Shown: positions 24,502 through 32,812 of the stretch, piece by piece
How positions within the stretch are numbered: the first letter of the stretch is position 1
How the letters are laid out: each line of letters starts with the position of its first letter
Assembly (NCBI GenBank): GCA_022511505.1
Contig: JAFLTK010000344.1
Coordinates: forward strand, 1-36,730
DNA: 36,730 bases
Direction: 5' to 3'
Source of the DNA: Muribaculaceae bacterium
GTDB taxonomy: Bacteria; Bacteroidota; Bacteroidia; Bacteroidales; Muribaculaceae
Notes under the pieces: generated by a model
Databases searched by the model: none
The model's input: the letters and a program-made list of their open reading frames with translations, nothing else
What the model was told of the DNA's origin: nothing
Made by a program: the position numbers and the translations under genes

Positions 24502-24548
24502 AGTTTAGAAATTAAGAACAATTATAAATAATCCATCTTTAGCAAGAT

Positions 24549-25502
24549 ATGAAAAAAGTAGCCGATAATATCACCGAACTGATTGGCCGGACACCGCTTT
24601 TGCGACTCCACAACTATGGCAAGGCGCTGAAACTTGATGCGTTGATAAGTGCAAAACTCGAGTCGTTCAATCCGGGCGGCAGTGTGAAAGACCGCGTGGC
24701 GTTGTCGATGATTGAGGATGCCGAGTCGCGCGGAGTCATCAAGCCGGGTTCGGTAATCATCGAGCCGACGAGCGGAAACACCGGCATCGGGCTTGCTCTT
24801 GTTGCCGCTGCCAAAGGCTATGAGGTTATTCTGACGATGCCCGAGACGATGAGCATCGAGCGCCGCCGCCTGCTGCAAGCCTACGGCGCGAAACTGATTT
24901 TGACACCGGGCGCCGCCGGCATGAAAGGTGCCATCGAGATGGCCGAGCGGGTGTGTCGCGACACTCGCCACGGGGTTATCCTCGGCCAGTTTGTCAACCC
25001 GGCCAATCCGGCGGTCCATGAGCGAACAACCGGTCCCGAACTGTGGCAACAGACCAACGGCGAGATAGACTATTTCGTGGCCGGCGTCGGAACGGGCGGC
25101 ACTATCACCGGTGTGGGTCATTATCTGAAGAAATGCAACCCCGAGATTAAGATAATTGCCGTCGAGCCTGCCGACTCGCCCGTGTTGAGCGGCGGCAACG
25201 CCGGGCCCCACCGCCTGCAAGGCATCGGTGCCGGCTTTGTGCCCGAGATTTATGACCCGAAGACCGTCGACGAGATTATCAAGATTGCGACGCCCGAGGC
25301 CATTAACGCCGCGCGCATGGTTGCAGTCACCGAGGGTGTCCTCTCGGGATTCTCGGCCGGCGCGGCACTGTTTGCAGCCACCCGGGTTGCACGCCGTCCC
25401 GAGGCCAAGGGCAAGAACATAGTTGTCTTGCTCCCCGACACCGGCGACCGCTACCTATCTACCGACCTTTTTGCTGAGGCCGACCATCCGGCCAAGTCAT
25501 AG
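24549..25502 (+). CDS. cysK: Cysteine synthase A (O-acetylserine sulfhydrylase), 317 aa
   Basis: A PLP fold-type II enzyme making L-cysteine from O-acetylserine and sulfide in the cytosol. The PLP lysine is Lys47 in NPGGSVKDR; the substrate loop EPTSGNTGIGLA, the phosphate-binding GVGTGGTITG and the C-terminal LLPDTGDRYLST are all intact and match CysK rather than cystathionine beta-synthase. Length is standard. The stop overlaps the convergent aminopeptidase gene by six bases, so there is no space for a terminator between them. The upstream spacer is repeat-rich and no clear TAnnTTTG box is seen. Confidence 0.95.
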   Translation: MKKVADNITELIGRTPLLRLHNYGKALKLDALISAKLESFNPGGSVKDRVALSMIEDAESRGVIKPGSVIIEPTSGNTGIGLALVAAAKGYEVILTMPETMSIERRRLLQAYGAKLILTPGAAGMKGAIEMAERVCRDTRHGVILGQFVNPANPAVHERTTGPELWQQTNGEIDYFVAGVGTGGTITGVGHYLKKCNPEIKIIAVEPADSPVLSGGNAGPHRLQGIGAGFVPEIYDPKTVDEIIKIATPEAINAARMVAVTEGVLSGFSAGAALFAATRVARRPEAKGKNIVVLLPDTGDRYLSTDLFAEADHPAKS

Positions 25503-26786
25503 CGTGTAGAACGCGGCAAAGGCGTGGGTTATCATATCGTGGTCGGCGGCCGAAGCGGTCTCGCGACACGAATGCATAGCCCACATTGCTGCGCCCATAT
25601 CGACGCCGCGCAAGTCAATTTGTGAGGTCAAAATGTTGCCGAGCGTCGAGCCGCCGGCAATGTCGCTGCGGTTGACAAAATACTGAACCGGGACGCCGGC
25701 GTCGCTACACACTCTCGCGAAAACGGCAGCCGAGTCGGCGTCGGTCATATACTTGCAGTTGGCGTTGATTTTGATGACGGGTCCGCCGCCGAGAACCGGA
25801 TGATTTGTCGGGTCTTGCTTCTCGACATAGTTGGGGTGAACGGCGTGGGCGTTGTCGGCCGAGACCATGAACGACGACGCGATTGCGCGATAGTAGGCCT
25901 GACGACGCGAGGGTGCAAGCAGGTCGACAACGCGGCGCATGATGCCGTCGAGCACCGGCGATGCCGCGCCTTGTTTAGTGCCGCTGCCGGTCTCCTCGTT
26001 GTCAAAGATGGCCATGACTCGCGTGGCGCGACAGGGCTTGTCGGCCTCGGCAAGCAGAGCGGTCATTGCGGCGTGGACCATCGAGAGGTCGTCGATGCGC
26101 CCCGAGGAAATGAATTCATCGTTAGCGCCAACGGTCATCGCCGGCGTGGTGTCATAGAGGCCCAGTTCCATGCCGATTATCTCGGCCGGGTCGAGGTCAA
26201 GCGCCTCCATCAGTAGATTGTCGGCTTCAAGACGGTCCTTGACAATGCCGAGCACCGGGAGCATGTCTTTTTGCTTTGATATCGGATTGCCCTCGTTGAC
26301 CTGACGGTTGAAGTGGATGGCAAGATGGGGAATGGTCAGCAGCGGGCGGTCGACCTTAACGAGCCGGGTCACAGGGTGTAACGCGTCGGCCCCACGGGTC
26401 ATCACACGTCCGGCAACCGATAGCGGGTGGTCAAACCATGTGTAGAGAATCGGGCCGCCATAGACCTCGGTGTTCAGTTTCACCACGTTGCCGGGCGCGA
26501 GCATGGCAGCGTGGGGCTTGATGCGGAAACCCGGCGAGTCACTGTGGGCCGAGATGATGCGAAAACCGTCGACTGCCGGGTCGCCCTCGCCCGCAATAAA
26601 GGCAAAAATTGCCGAGTCGTTTTTGATGACGTAATAGCGGCCGCCGGGTTCAATCACCCATTCGTCGGCCGGGTCGAGCCGAGTGAAACCGGCTTCTGAG
26701 AGCGTCGCAGCAACGGTAGCCACCGCCTGAAACGACATCGGTGAGTTATCGAGAAACTTAAGCAGGGATTTAACGTTGGAGGTCAT
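25497..26786 (-). CDS. apeB: M18 family aminopeptidase (aspartyl aminopeptidase-type), 429 aa
   Basis: SAHSDSPGFRIKP carries the first metal-binding His and Asp of M18 peptidases; IDDLSMVHAA, IFDNEETGSGTKQGA and VSADNAHAVHPNY provide the further conserved metal and catalytic sites. The family is a large cytosolic di-zinc enzyme removing N-terminal Asp/Glu or other residues. Length is typical. The symbol is used by family; exact residue preference is not visible. A TAAATTTG box lies 25 nt before the ATG (26818-26811). The 3' end overlaps cysK by six bases, convergently. Confidence 0.93.
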   Translation of the reverse strand: MTSNVKSLLKFLDNSPMSFQAVATVAATLSEAGFTRLDPADEWVIEPGGRYYVIKNDSAIFAFIAGEGDPAVDGFRIISAHSDSPGFRIKPHAAMLAPGNVVKLNTEVYGGPILYTWFDHPLSVAGRVMTRGADALHPVTRLVKVDRPLLTIPHLAIHFNRQVNEGNPISKQKDMLPVLGIVKDRLEADNLLMEALDLDPAEIIGMELGLYDTTPAMTVGANDEFISSGRIDDLSMVHAAMTALLAEADKPCRATRVMAIFDNEETGSGTKQGAASPVLDGIMRRVVDLLAPSRRQAYYRAIASSFMVSADNAHAVHPNYVEKQDPTNHPVLGGGPVIKINANCKYMTDADSAAVFARVCSDAGVPVQYFVNRSDIAGGSTLGNILTSQIDLRGVDMGAAMWAMHSCRETASAADHDMITHAFAAFYTL

Positions 26787-26810
26787 GGTAGTATAGTTTT
26801 TAGTTGTTGC

Positions 26811-26818
26811 AAATTTAA
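26811..26818 (-). promoter_or_regulatory. Candidate -7 box for the M18 aminopeptidase
   Basis: TAAATTTG on the minus strand, 25 nt before the ATG at 26786, overlapping the stop of the SGNH gene upstream. No TTG at the expected -33 distance, so support is partial. Confidence 0.45.
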
Positions 26819-27729
26819 GGAATATTTGCTCCGTGGAGTATCCCTTTTAGGATATGAGCAAATTTTTGAGAAAAGAGGTCGGCGCCGGTCGAGTTAAGGT
26901 GGGAGGCATCTGCAAAATAATTTGGATTGGAGGAAAGAACCGAGTCGGCATACATATCAATCACCGGAAGCCGATATTCATTGCACAGGGATACAAAGTT
27001 GTCAAACCGGGCTGAATTAACCGCTTTATACCACGGCGAGAAAGAAATAATCACCGCGATGCCGTTTCTCTGACATTCTTCTATGAATCTATGGAAGTAT
27101 TTTAGTTTCAATTCATCCCACTCAGCAGGCAGTTCATCCTTAGGCGAGACGTCATAGTTTATGACCTCATCGATTGGCTTATAACCGTGGTAAGAAACGG
27201 CCTGCTTGGGTTTTACATTGTCAGAAAGCATCTGAATAATCGATGTGTTATATTTATAAAGGTTTGAAATCATTTTATAGCGTTCGGTCCAATCGACGTC
27301 GTTAAATACCTCTCTGACCTCGGGGACGTCATCATACAATCTTTTTTGCCATTGAAGATATTTTGTATAATCATCGTGACTCATATCAAACTCGGGCATG
27401 ATGTCATATATAATAACCCGTGGCTTATATCTTCTCAGGATTGACATGAGTCTTCCATAATTATAAATAATGCCGTTCCCATCCAATCCACAATTGTAGA
27501 CCGTCATTCCTAACGAGTCTTCGAGTATCTTAGGGTTGAAATGGTGAATGGCCCTCGACGAACCGAATATAAGAACCGAGTCGGTCATCTCGCCGGCTAT
27601 GTAGTAATGATTTTTTGTATCACCACCCTTGGCGTGGGAATTTAGATAGCGCGCCAGATAACCTATCGATATATCGATGACTGCAATAAAGCAAAAGAAT
27701 ATCAAAATATATGTAATGAATCTTTTCAT
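26815..27729 (-). CDS. AlgX/DltD-like SGNH protein, partner of the MBOAT acyltransferase (304 aa)
   Basis: One N-terminal membrane helix (ITYILIFFCFIAVIDISIGY) anchors a periplasmic domain with SGNH-type features: LIFGSSRAIHHFNP with the presumed nucleophile serine, an NCGLDGNG block, and ADASHLNSTGADLFS giving the Asp-x-x-His pair. Such proteins work with membrane-bound O-acyltransferases to put acetyl or other acyl groups on exported glycans, as in AlgI/AlgX or PatA/PatB pairs. The MBOAT gene is 3 bp upstream in the same operon. The exact glycan is unknown; the exopolysaccharide locus 3 kb away is a candidate. Confidence 0.82.
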   Translation of the reverse strand: MKRFITYILIFFCFIAVIDISIGYLARYLNSHAKGGDTKNHYYIAGEMTDSVLIFGSSRAIHHFNPKILEDSLGMTVYNCGLDGNGIIYNYGRLMSILRRYKPRVIIYDIMPEFDMSHDDYTKYLQWQKRLYDDVPEVREVFNDVDWTERYKMISNLYKYNTSIIQMLSDNVKPKQAVSYHGYKPIDEVINYDVSPKDELPAEWDELKLKYFHRFIEECQRNGIAVIISFSPWYKAVNSARFDNFVSLCNEYRLPVIDMYADSVLSSNPNYFADASHLNSTGADLFSQKFAHILKGILHGANIP

Positions 27730-27732
27730 TCG

Positions 27733-29190
27733 CTAAAAGTTTACATAAATGAAAGAACCGGCATCAAGGACACCAAACACGATTATAATTGCAAACAAAG
27801 CAACATATATAAGCCATCTGGCCCATGAACTATCCAGCCACTTGGTTTTTTCTTTAAGATATTCAGCCCTTAGTTCGGCAATGAATACAAGCAGGATGGC
27901 AAAGAAGGTCAATAACTTGTCGCTATTGGTCGCTTTATACATTATCTCTTGGGCTGAGTGATCTGTGAATATGCGAATGATAAAATTCCAAGCGTCAGAG
28001 ATTGTTGGCATCCTAAAGAAAACCCAAGCCACCGTGACCAAAATGAAAGTTAAAATAATTCTCAACGGTTTAACTCTCAAAAGCCACTTGTTATTGGCAT
28101 GTTTCCCTTTAGGGTCTATCCCAAGGCTTTTTTCAGCAATTTGGGCAACGCCATGTAGACCGCCCCAGAAAATAAATGTATAATTAGCACCGTGCCAGAG
28201 ACCTGATACCAAAAATGTTGCCATGATATTGGCATATTGTCGAGGTTTTGAGCAGCGACTTCCGCCAAGTGGAATGTAAACATGCTTGGTCAGCCATCTT
28301 GTCAAGGATATGTGCCATTTTCTCCAAAAATTTGTGACGCTATCTGCAAAATAAGGCCTGTCAAAGTTGTTGACAAGATGAAACCCAAGAGTTTTGGCTA
28401 TACCAATGGCCATCAATGAATATCCGGCAAAATCGCCATATATTTGTAATGTGAAGAATATCGCGGCGATTGCACAATTAAGACCTGAAAAATGCTCATA
28501 ATTGTTCATAACCGTGTTGACATAGAGCCCTAAACGGTCGGCGAATACACATTTCAACACCAGGCCCCACAGCACATATTTTAGACCCTCGACACCATGA
28601 CTGAAAACAAACTTTTTTTCGCTTTTTATTTGTGGAAGCAATTCAGAGGCCGTTGAGATGGGGCCACTTGCTGTCTGAGGAAAGAAAGAGCAAAATAATA
28701 TATAATCAGAAAGACATTTCTCGGCTGTCTCCTTTCGTCGGTAAACGTCAAAATAGTATCCGAGAGCCTGAAATGTAAAAAATGAGATGCCAACCGGTAT
28801 CGCCCAGTTCAATCCCGGTGAATCAAAATAAAGCCCAAAATGGTCTAAAGTGCTGAAAACTATTTGATTAATAAAATTGTAATATTTAAAGGTCAGCAAA
28901 GGGAGCAATGCGAGCACGGCAAACCCAATGCCATAGACTTTTCGTTTAGTGTGGTTGGAGTCAGAAGTCTGAGAGTCATCAAATTTATTGATGACTAACG
29001 CGCCCAGATAGGTTATCATCGTTACGCCGAACAAAACGATGGCAAACGATGGCTGAAAATTCATGTATAGCGCGTAACTGACGATTATCAGATACCATTT
29101 TCTCGCTTTTCTATATTTACTCGGGATGAGCCAATACAGAGCAAATATAAGAATGAATAACAGCCAAAACTTAAAACTATTAAAAAGCAT
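27733..29190 (-). CDS. MBOAT-family O-acyltransferase, AlgI/PatA-like (485 aa)
   Basis: A polytopic membrane protein with about eleven hydrophobic segments. Motifs of the AlgI/DltB branch are present: RPYFADSVTNFWRKWHISLT, LTKHVYIPLGG and SGLWHGANYTF with the catalytic His. It moves acyl groups (usually acetyl) from cytosolic donors across the inner membrane to a periplasmic acceptor. Length is typical. The SGNH partner follows after 3 bp. A TAAATTTG box lies at 29231-29224, 34 nt before the ATG. Confidence 0.93.
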   Translation of the reverse strand: MLFNSFKFWLLFILIFALYWLIPSKYRKARKWYLIIVSYALYMNFQPSFAIVLFGVTMITYLGALVINKFDDSQTSDSNHTKRKVYGIGFAVLALLPLLTFKYYNFINQIVFSTLDHFGLYFDSPGLNWAIPVGISFFTFQALGYYFDVYRRKETAEKCLSDYILFCSFFPQTASGPISTASELLPQIKSEKKFVFSHGVEGLKYVLWGLVLKCVFADRLGLYVNTVMNNYEHFSGLNCAIAAIFFTLQIYGDFAGYSLMAIGIAKTLGFHLVNNFDRPYFADSVTNFWRKWHISLTRWLTKHVYIPLGGSRCSKPRQYANIMATFLVSGLWHGANYTFIFWGGLHGVAQIAEKSLGIDPKGKHANNKWLLRVKPLRIILTFILVTVAWVFFRMPTISDAWNFIIRIFTDHSAQEIMYKATNSDKLLTFFAILLVFIAELRAEYLKEKTKWLDSSWARWLIYVALFAIIIVFGVLDAGSFIYVNF

Positions 29191-29223
29191 ATTTATGGAG
29201 GTGGTCGAGTGCTATTTATTTTG

Positions 29224-29231
29224 CAAATTTA
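29224..29231 (-). promoter_or_regulatory. Candidate -7 box for the MBOAT/SGNH operon
   Basis: TAAATTTG on the minus strand, 34 nt ahead of the start at 29190. No clear -33 TTG at 19-21 nt. Confidence 0.5.
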
Positions 29232-29368
29232 AGCATTCTACCTCTAATGACCTATAATTGCCGCACTAAAACAGTGCCACCGCATCAAAAATTACAGAGT
29301 AAAAGGCGATTCCCCGATTTCTACTTCTCCCTTCTCATTACCCCACTCAACATTCTCCGCTGAGCGAG

Positions 29369-30076
29369 TTAGAGTTCGTCGGGGTGCTTGCGGTAGTATT
29401 CCTCGAGGAGGTTATGGATGTTGAAGTAGAAGCCGCCGGCGGGACGTCCCTGAGGGTCTTTTACTTTAATGTATTCATAATAGGGGTCATAAAATACTTG
29501 GTCGGCAACGATGTAGTTCATCATGTTGAGGAGAACATATTCATGCTGTGGCTCGATGACAAACCATGCGTTTTCTTCGTCAAGGCCGGTGCCTGTCGAG
29601 ACGATTGCCATCAGCAGGTAGTTGAGTTTGTATTGCCAGATGGAGGCGAGATTTACTTTCCCTTTCTCGCGGTAGGCGCTGATGAGGAGCATCATTTGCT
29701 GAAGGTCAAAGGGGTTGTCGCCCAGTGCCTCAAGGGCGTAGGTGATTACCTCGTCACACTCGCTGCGGGTCAGTTTGCCATTGGCGAGGGTGCGGGCGTA
29801 GGTCAGCGGGTGTTCTGCCGACCGATAGGGTGTATAGTCTTCCTGAAAGACATAGCCGAGGTACAGGTGGCGATATTTGTCGATTTTCATGGCCGTGTCG
29901 TTGCGCTGATACTCCTCCATCAGTCGCGGGTAGTAGTAGCGCGACGAGGGGTCGGTCACTTCGCGTTTTATTTGGTCCATGTCCGGTTTTTCACGCTTGA
30001 GTTGGGGTAGAATCGATTGGGCCGAGGCTGAGAATGTGATAACGAAAGCGGTCAGTAGAGAGACGATATATTTCAT
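29369..30076 (-). CDS. DUF4919-like secreted protein (235 aa)
   Basis: The track's first 22 residues are Pro/His-rich and lie in the upstream gene; the ATG at 30076 gives a clean signal peptide (MKYIVSLLTAFVITFSASA). The mature protein (DPSSRYYYPRLMEEYQRNDT, HLYLGYVFQEDYTPYRSAEH) resembles the Bacteroidetes DUF4919 family, of unknown function, helical and TPR-like in look. Its ATG overlaps the stop of the membrane protein gene by four bases (ATGA), so they are coupled. Probably periplasmic. Confidence 0.75.
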   Translation of the reverse strand: MKYIVSLLTAFVITFSASAQSILPQLKREKPDMDQIKREVTDPSSRYYYPRLMEEYQRNDTAMKIDKYRHLYLGYVFQEDYTPYRSAEHPLTYARTLANGKLTRSECDEVITYALEALGDNPFDLQQMMLLISAYREKGKVNLASIWQYKLNYLLMAIVSTGTGLDEENAWFVIEPQHEYVLLNMMNYIVADQVFYDPYYEYIKVKDPQGRPAGGFYFNIHNLLEEYYRKHPDEL

Positions 30077-30582
30077 GGGTTGAGGGTTGAAAGGAGGGTG
30101 TATTGGGTGACTATGAGGCCGAGGGCGATGCCGACGATGCAAAGGGTGACAACGGCGGGTAATCCCTTGGCGGCAAGGTAGTTGAAGAAACGGCGCGATG
30201 GGAACTCGAGGTCGGCGCCGGCGGGAGTACGCATATAGGCGATAGCACCGAATGTCGCGCCGACAACGCTCCCTACAATCAGCATTGCACCTGACGCAAT
30301 CATGCCGACAAACGCGCCAACCAACGCGCCACCGGCGATATATGGCACTCCGCGACGGCTCTTAACCACCGCGACGGGTAGCAAATAGTTGATGCCCAGC
30401 ACAATCGCTGCTGCTACGGCCCAGAATATAACTTGCCCGGTTGACAGCATCAGATGCCCCGACAGGCGCGCGAGCAACAGACCGAGCCACGCCAGCGGCG
30501 CGCTCCACGATTGGGGTATAAATGCCATCACCACGGCGGCCGTCAGCATCACGCCGGCAACTATCAGCAGAAAAGTATTCAT
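30073..30582 (-). CDS. Hypothetical glycine-rich integral membrane protein (169 aa), DUF456-like topology
   Basis: Four or five hydrophobic segments: LLIVAGVMLTAAVVMAFI, GQVIFWAVAAAIVLGINYLL, a small-residue helix pair (GGALVGAFVGMIASGAMLIV, GSVVGATFGAIAY) with glycine-zipper spacing, and VVTLCIVGIALGLIVTQYTL. The arrangement is like DUF456-type membrane proteins, but I cannot confirm the family. It overlaps the DUF4919-like gene by ATGA. Function unknown. Confidence 0.7.
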   Translation of the reverse strand: MNTFLLIVAGVMLTAAVVMAFIPQSWSAPLAWLGLLLARLSGHLMLSTGQVIFWAVAAAIVLGINYLLPVAVVKSRRGVPYIAGGALVGAFVGMIASGAMLIVGSVVGATFGAIAYMRTPAGADLEFPSRRFFNYLAAKGLPAVVTLCIVGIALGLIVTQYTLLSTLNP

Positions 30583-30742
30583 CTTTTTGTGTTGTTGATG
30601 TTAATGTCGTTAATGTCGTTGCTGTTGTTAGTGTTGTTATTGTTTTTGGCAATAATTTTTTGCAATAGTTCCAGCAATAACACTTTATTATATTAACGTC
30701 GCCGGACGGGCGGTTGTTCGGTCAGGACCGAACGAACAAACA
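30583..30742. other. Intergenic region with low-complexity leader and a hairpin
   Basis: On the minus strand the 60 bases before the 30582 start are almost only A and C with a trinucleotide-like pattern (AACAACACTAACAACAGC), including two tandem copies of CGACATTAA. A perfect 8-bp hairpin GTTCGGTC/GACCGAAC lies at 30716-30733, 9 nt after the stop of the HD phosphodiesterase gene, but no T-run follows it on the minus strand. Confidence 0.55.
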
Positions 30743-32812
30743 TTACTTCCCGGCCGGTTTCTTGAGGTCGGGGTAGGAGATGCGGGTGTGGTACATCGTT
30801 TTGAGGCGGTCGGCAAATACCTCTTTGATGATTTTGATGTCGTGGAACGAGATTGGCGAGTCGTTGTGTAGACCGTCGGCAATCTGGCCGTCAATTATTT
30901 TGTTGACAAGCGATTGGATAGCCTCGGGCGAGTAGTTGCTCAGCGAGCGAGAGGCGGCCTCGACGGCGTCGGCCATCATAAGGAGCGACGTTTCGCGGCT
31001 ACGCGGGTTTACACCTGCGTATGTGAACGGCGTCGGGTCGACATCCTCGTCGGGGTGGGCATTGCAATAGGTGTTATAGAAATATTTTGCACGTCCGGCA
31101 CCGTGATGCTCGCGGATAAACTTCTTGATAGCCTCGGGTAACTGAGCTTTTTCGGCCATCTCGAGTCCGTCGGTAACGTGGCTGGTGATAATGCGCGCGC
31201 TGACTTGCGGGTCGAGTCCGTTGTGGGGGCTGACGCCATACTGGTTTTCGGTGAAGAAGCCCGGGTTCTTGATTTTGCCAATGTCGTGGTAGAGGGCTCC
31301 GGCGCGGATAAGCAACTCATTGCCGCCAATCTTTTGGGCGGCAGCGGCGGCAAGGTTGGCAACGGCCATCGAGTGGTTGAATGTCCCGGGACACTGCTCG
31401 CTGAGTTCGCGCAGGAGTTTGTTGTTGGTGTCACTAAGTTCGACAAGGGTCACTCGCGAGGTGAAGCCAAATAGTTTCTCGATGAGAAACACCAGAATGT
31501 AGGCAAACGAGATCAGGACGCTGTTGATGGCAAAGTAGCCTATGAGGCGTGTCGACAGGCGCTCGATTGTGCCGGTCTGCATGACCTCGATGGCGACGTA
31601 GGCCACAGTATATGCGATAAATACATAAAGGGCGGTTTTGACCAACTGACTGCGGCGCGAGAGTTCCTTGATAGAGTTGATGCCAACCGAGCCGGCAATT
31701 ACCTGTAGGTAGATGAACTCGAGCGGGAAGTTGGCAACCATGGTGCAGAGGAGTGTGACGGTCAAGTGGGTGAACAGGGCCGTTCTCGTGTCGAGGAAAA
31801 TAACCGTCATCACCGGGACCATGACCAGCGGGATGATGTAGAGAGCGCTGAAACTCTCCTTGACCACGATAAACGACACGACGGTAAACGCCACAATCAT
31901 CATCATCAGAAACAACAGCGAGCGCGAGTCGTTGTAATAGTCGGGGCGAAAAAAATATAAGTAGGAGTATAAAGCGCCTATAATCAGAATGATATATAAC
32001 AACTGGCCGGCGAGCGGATAGTAACTTGTCGAGATATTGTCGCCGCCGCGCTCGGTCGCAATTTCCTCGTAGGTATCGAGAACGGTAGCGAGGCGAAGGG
32101 TGACGATGTCGCCGCGGTCGATGATGCGTTCACCTTGTTGGATGACGCCGATGGGGGCTGTTGCGCGCTGATACATTTCCTGAAGCATGCGGTTGTTTTC
32201 GAGCGTGTCGAGTTCGACATTGGGCGTGAGGAGGTCGGCAAGGTGGGTGGCCATAATCGTGCGGTGATAGCGGTCGTCGTTGCCAAAGAGGCTGTCGAGC
32301 ATCGCGTAGGCCATGCGTGGCGACAGGAACTCGGTCGTCGGGACTGAGACGGCCGTGTTGTCTTCAATATAGCGAACCGACGGTAACTCGCCGTTTTTAA
32401 TCTGGGAGAATGTGGCTTGGTCGACGATGCCGTTGCTGTAGAGGCGGGAAATCTCGGTAGTCAGATTGTTTTTCTCGATGGCGTTGAGGGGTACGTCGGG
32501 CGTCGAGGCGAGTCGCTCGTTAAGCTTGGCGATGTTTGCCTTAACGAGTGCATTATCAACCTTGTAGATAGGCTCGAAGACGCTGTTGATGCTGTCGATA
32601 GCGTGACGCTTGCTGATGGAGTCGAGGTGAACGGGGATGTCAAACGGGGCCGTCAGCAGCGAGTAGGTCCACGGGCGGTTGACCTCGTAGGTATAATGGT
32701 TGCGGTCCTCGGTCGGCACAAAATAGACGATGACTACCACTGTCACGAGCATCAACACCCAGCGCAGGAGGCCGGTTGTGCTCGGTTTCTTTATGGAGAA
32801 TTTCTTTTTCAT
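30743..32812 (-). CDS. 7TM-HD phosphodiesterase, PgpH-type (689 aa)
   Basis: An N-terminal helix (LLRWVLMLVTVVVIVYFV) precedes an extracytoplasmic 7TMR-HDED sensor domain (about residues 45-260), then seven transmembrane helices (about 265-450) and a C-terminal HD domain: HSMAVANLAAAAAQKIGG, GALYHDIGKIKNP, IITSHVTDGLEMAEKAQLPE and IREHHGAGR, all metal-binding residues present. In PgpH proteins this domain hydrolyses c-di-AMP, so the product probably lowers c-di-AMP in response to an envelope or osmotic signal. The ATG overlaps the relA/spoT stop by four bases (ATGA), so the two second-messenger enzymes are translationally coupled. Confidence 0.92.
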   Translation of the reverse strand: MKKKFSIKKPSTTGLLRWVLMLVTVVVIVYFVPTEDRNHYTYEVNRPWTYSLLTAPFDIPVHLDSISKRHAIDSINSVFEPIYKVDNALVKANIAKLNERLASTPDVPLNAIEKNNLTTEISRLYSNGIVDQATFSQIKNGELPSVRYIEDNTAVSVPTTEFLSPRMAYAMLDSLFGNDDRYHRTIMATHLADLLTPNVELDTLENNRMLQEMYQRATAPIGVIQQGERIIDRGDIVTLRLATVLDTYEEIATERGGDNISTSYYPLAGQLLYIILIIGALYSYLYFFRPDYYNDSRSLLFLMMMIVAFTVVSFIVVKESFSALYIIPLVMVPVMTVIFLDTRTALFTHLTVTLLCTMVANFPLEFIYLQVIAGSVGINSIKELSRRSQLVKTALYVFIAYTVAYVAIEVMQTGTIERLSTRLIGYFAINSVLISFAYILVFLIEKLFGFTSRVTLVELSDTNNKLLRELSEQCPGTFNHSMAVANLAAAAAQKIGGNELLIRAGALYHDIGKIKNPGFFTENQYGVSPHNGLDPQVSARIITSHVTDGLEMAEKAQLPEAIKKFIREHHGAGRAKYFYNTYCNAHPDEDVDPTPFTYAGVNPRSRETSLLMMADAVEAASRSLSNYSPEAIQSLVNKIIDGQIADGLHNDSPISFHDIKIIKEVFADRLKTMYHTRISYPDLKKPAGK

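Noticed and set aside
30595-30660. Possible CRISPR or tandem array in the TTG/TTA-rich spacer
   Set aside because: Only low-complexity trinucleotide-like sequence with two tandem 9-mers; no repeat-spacer structure.
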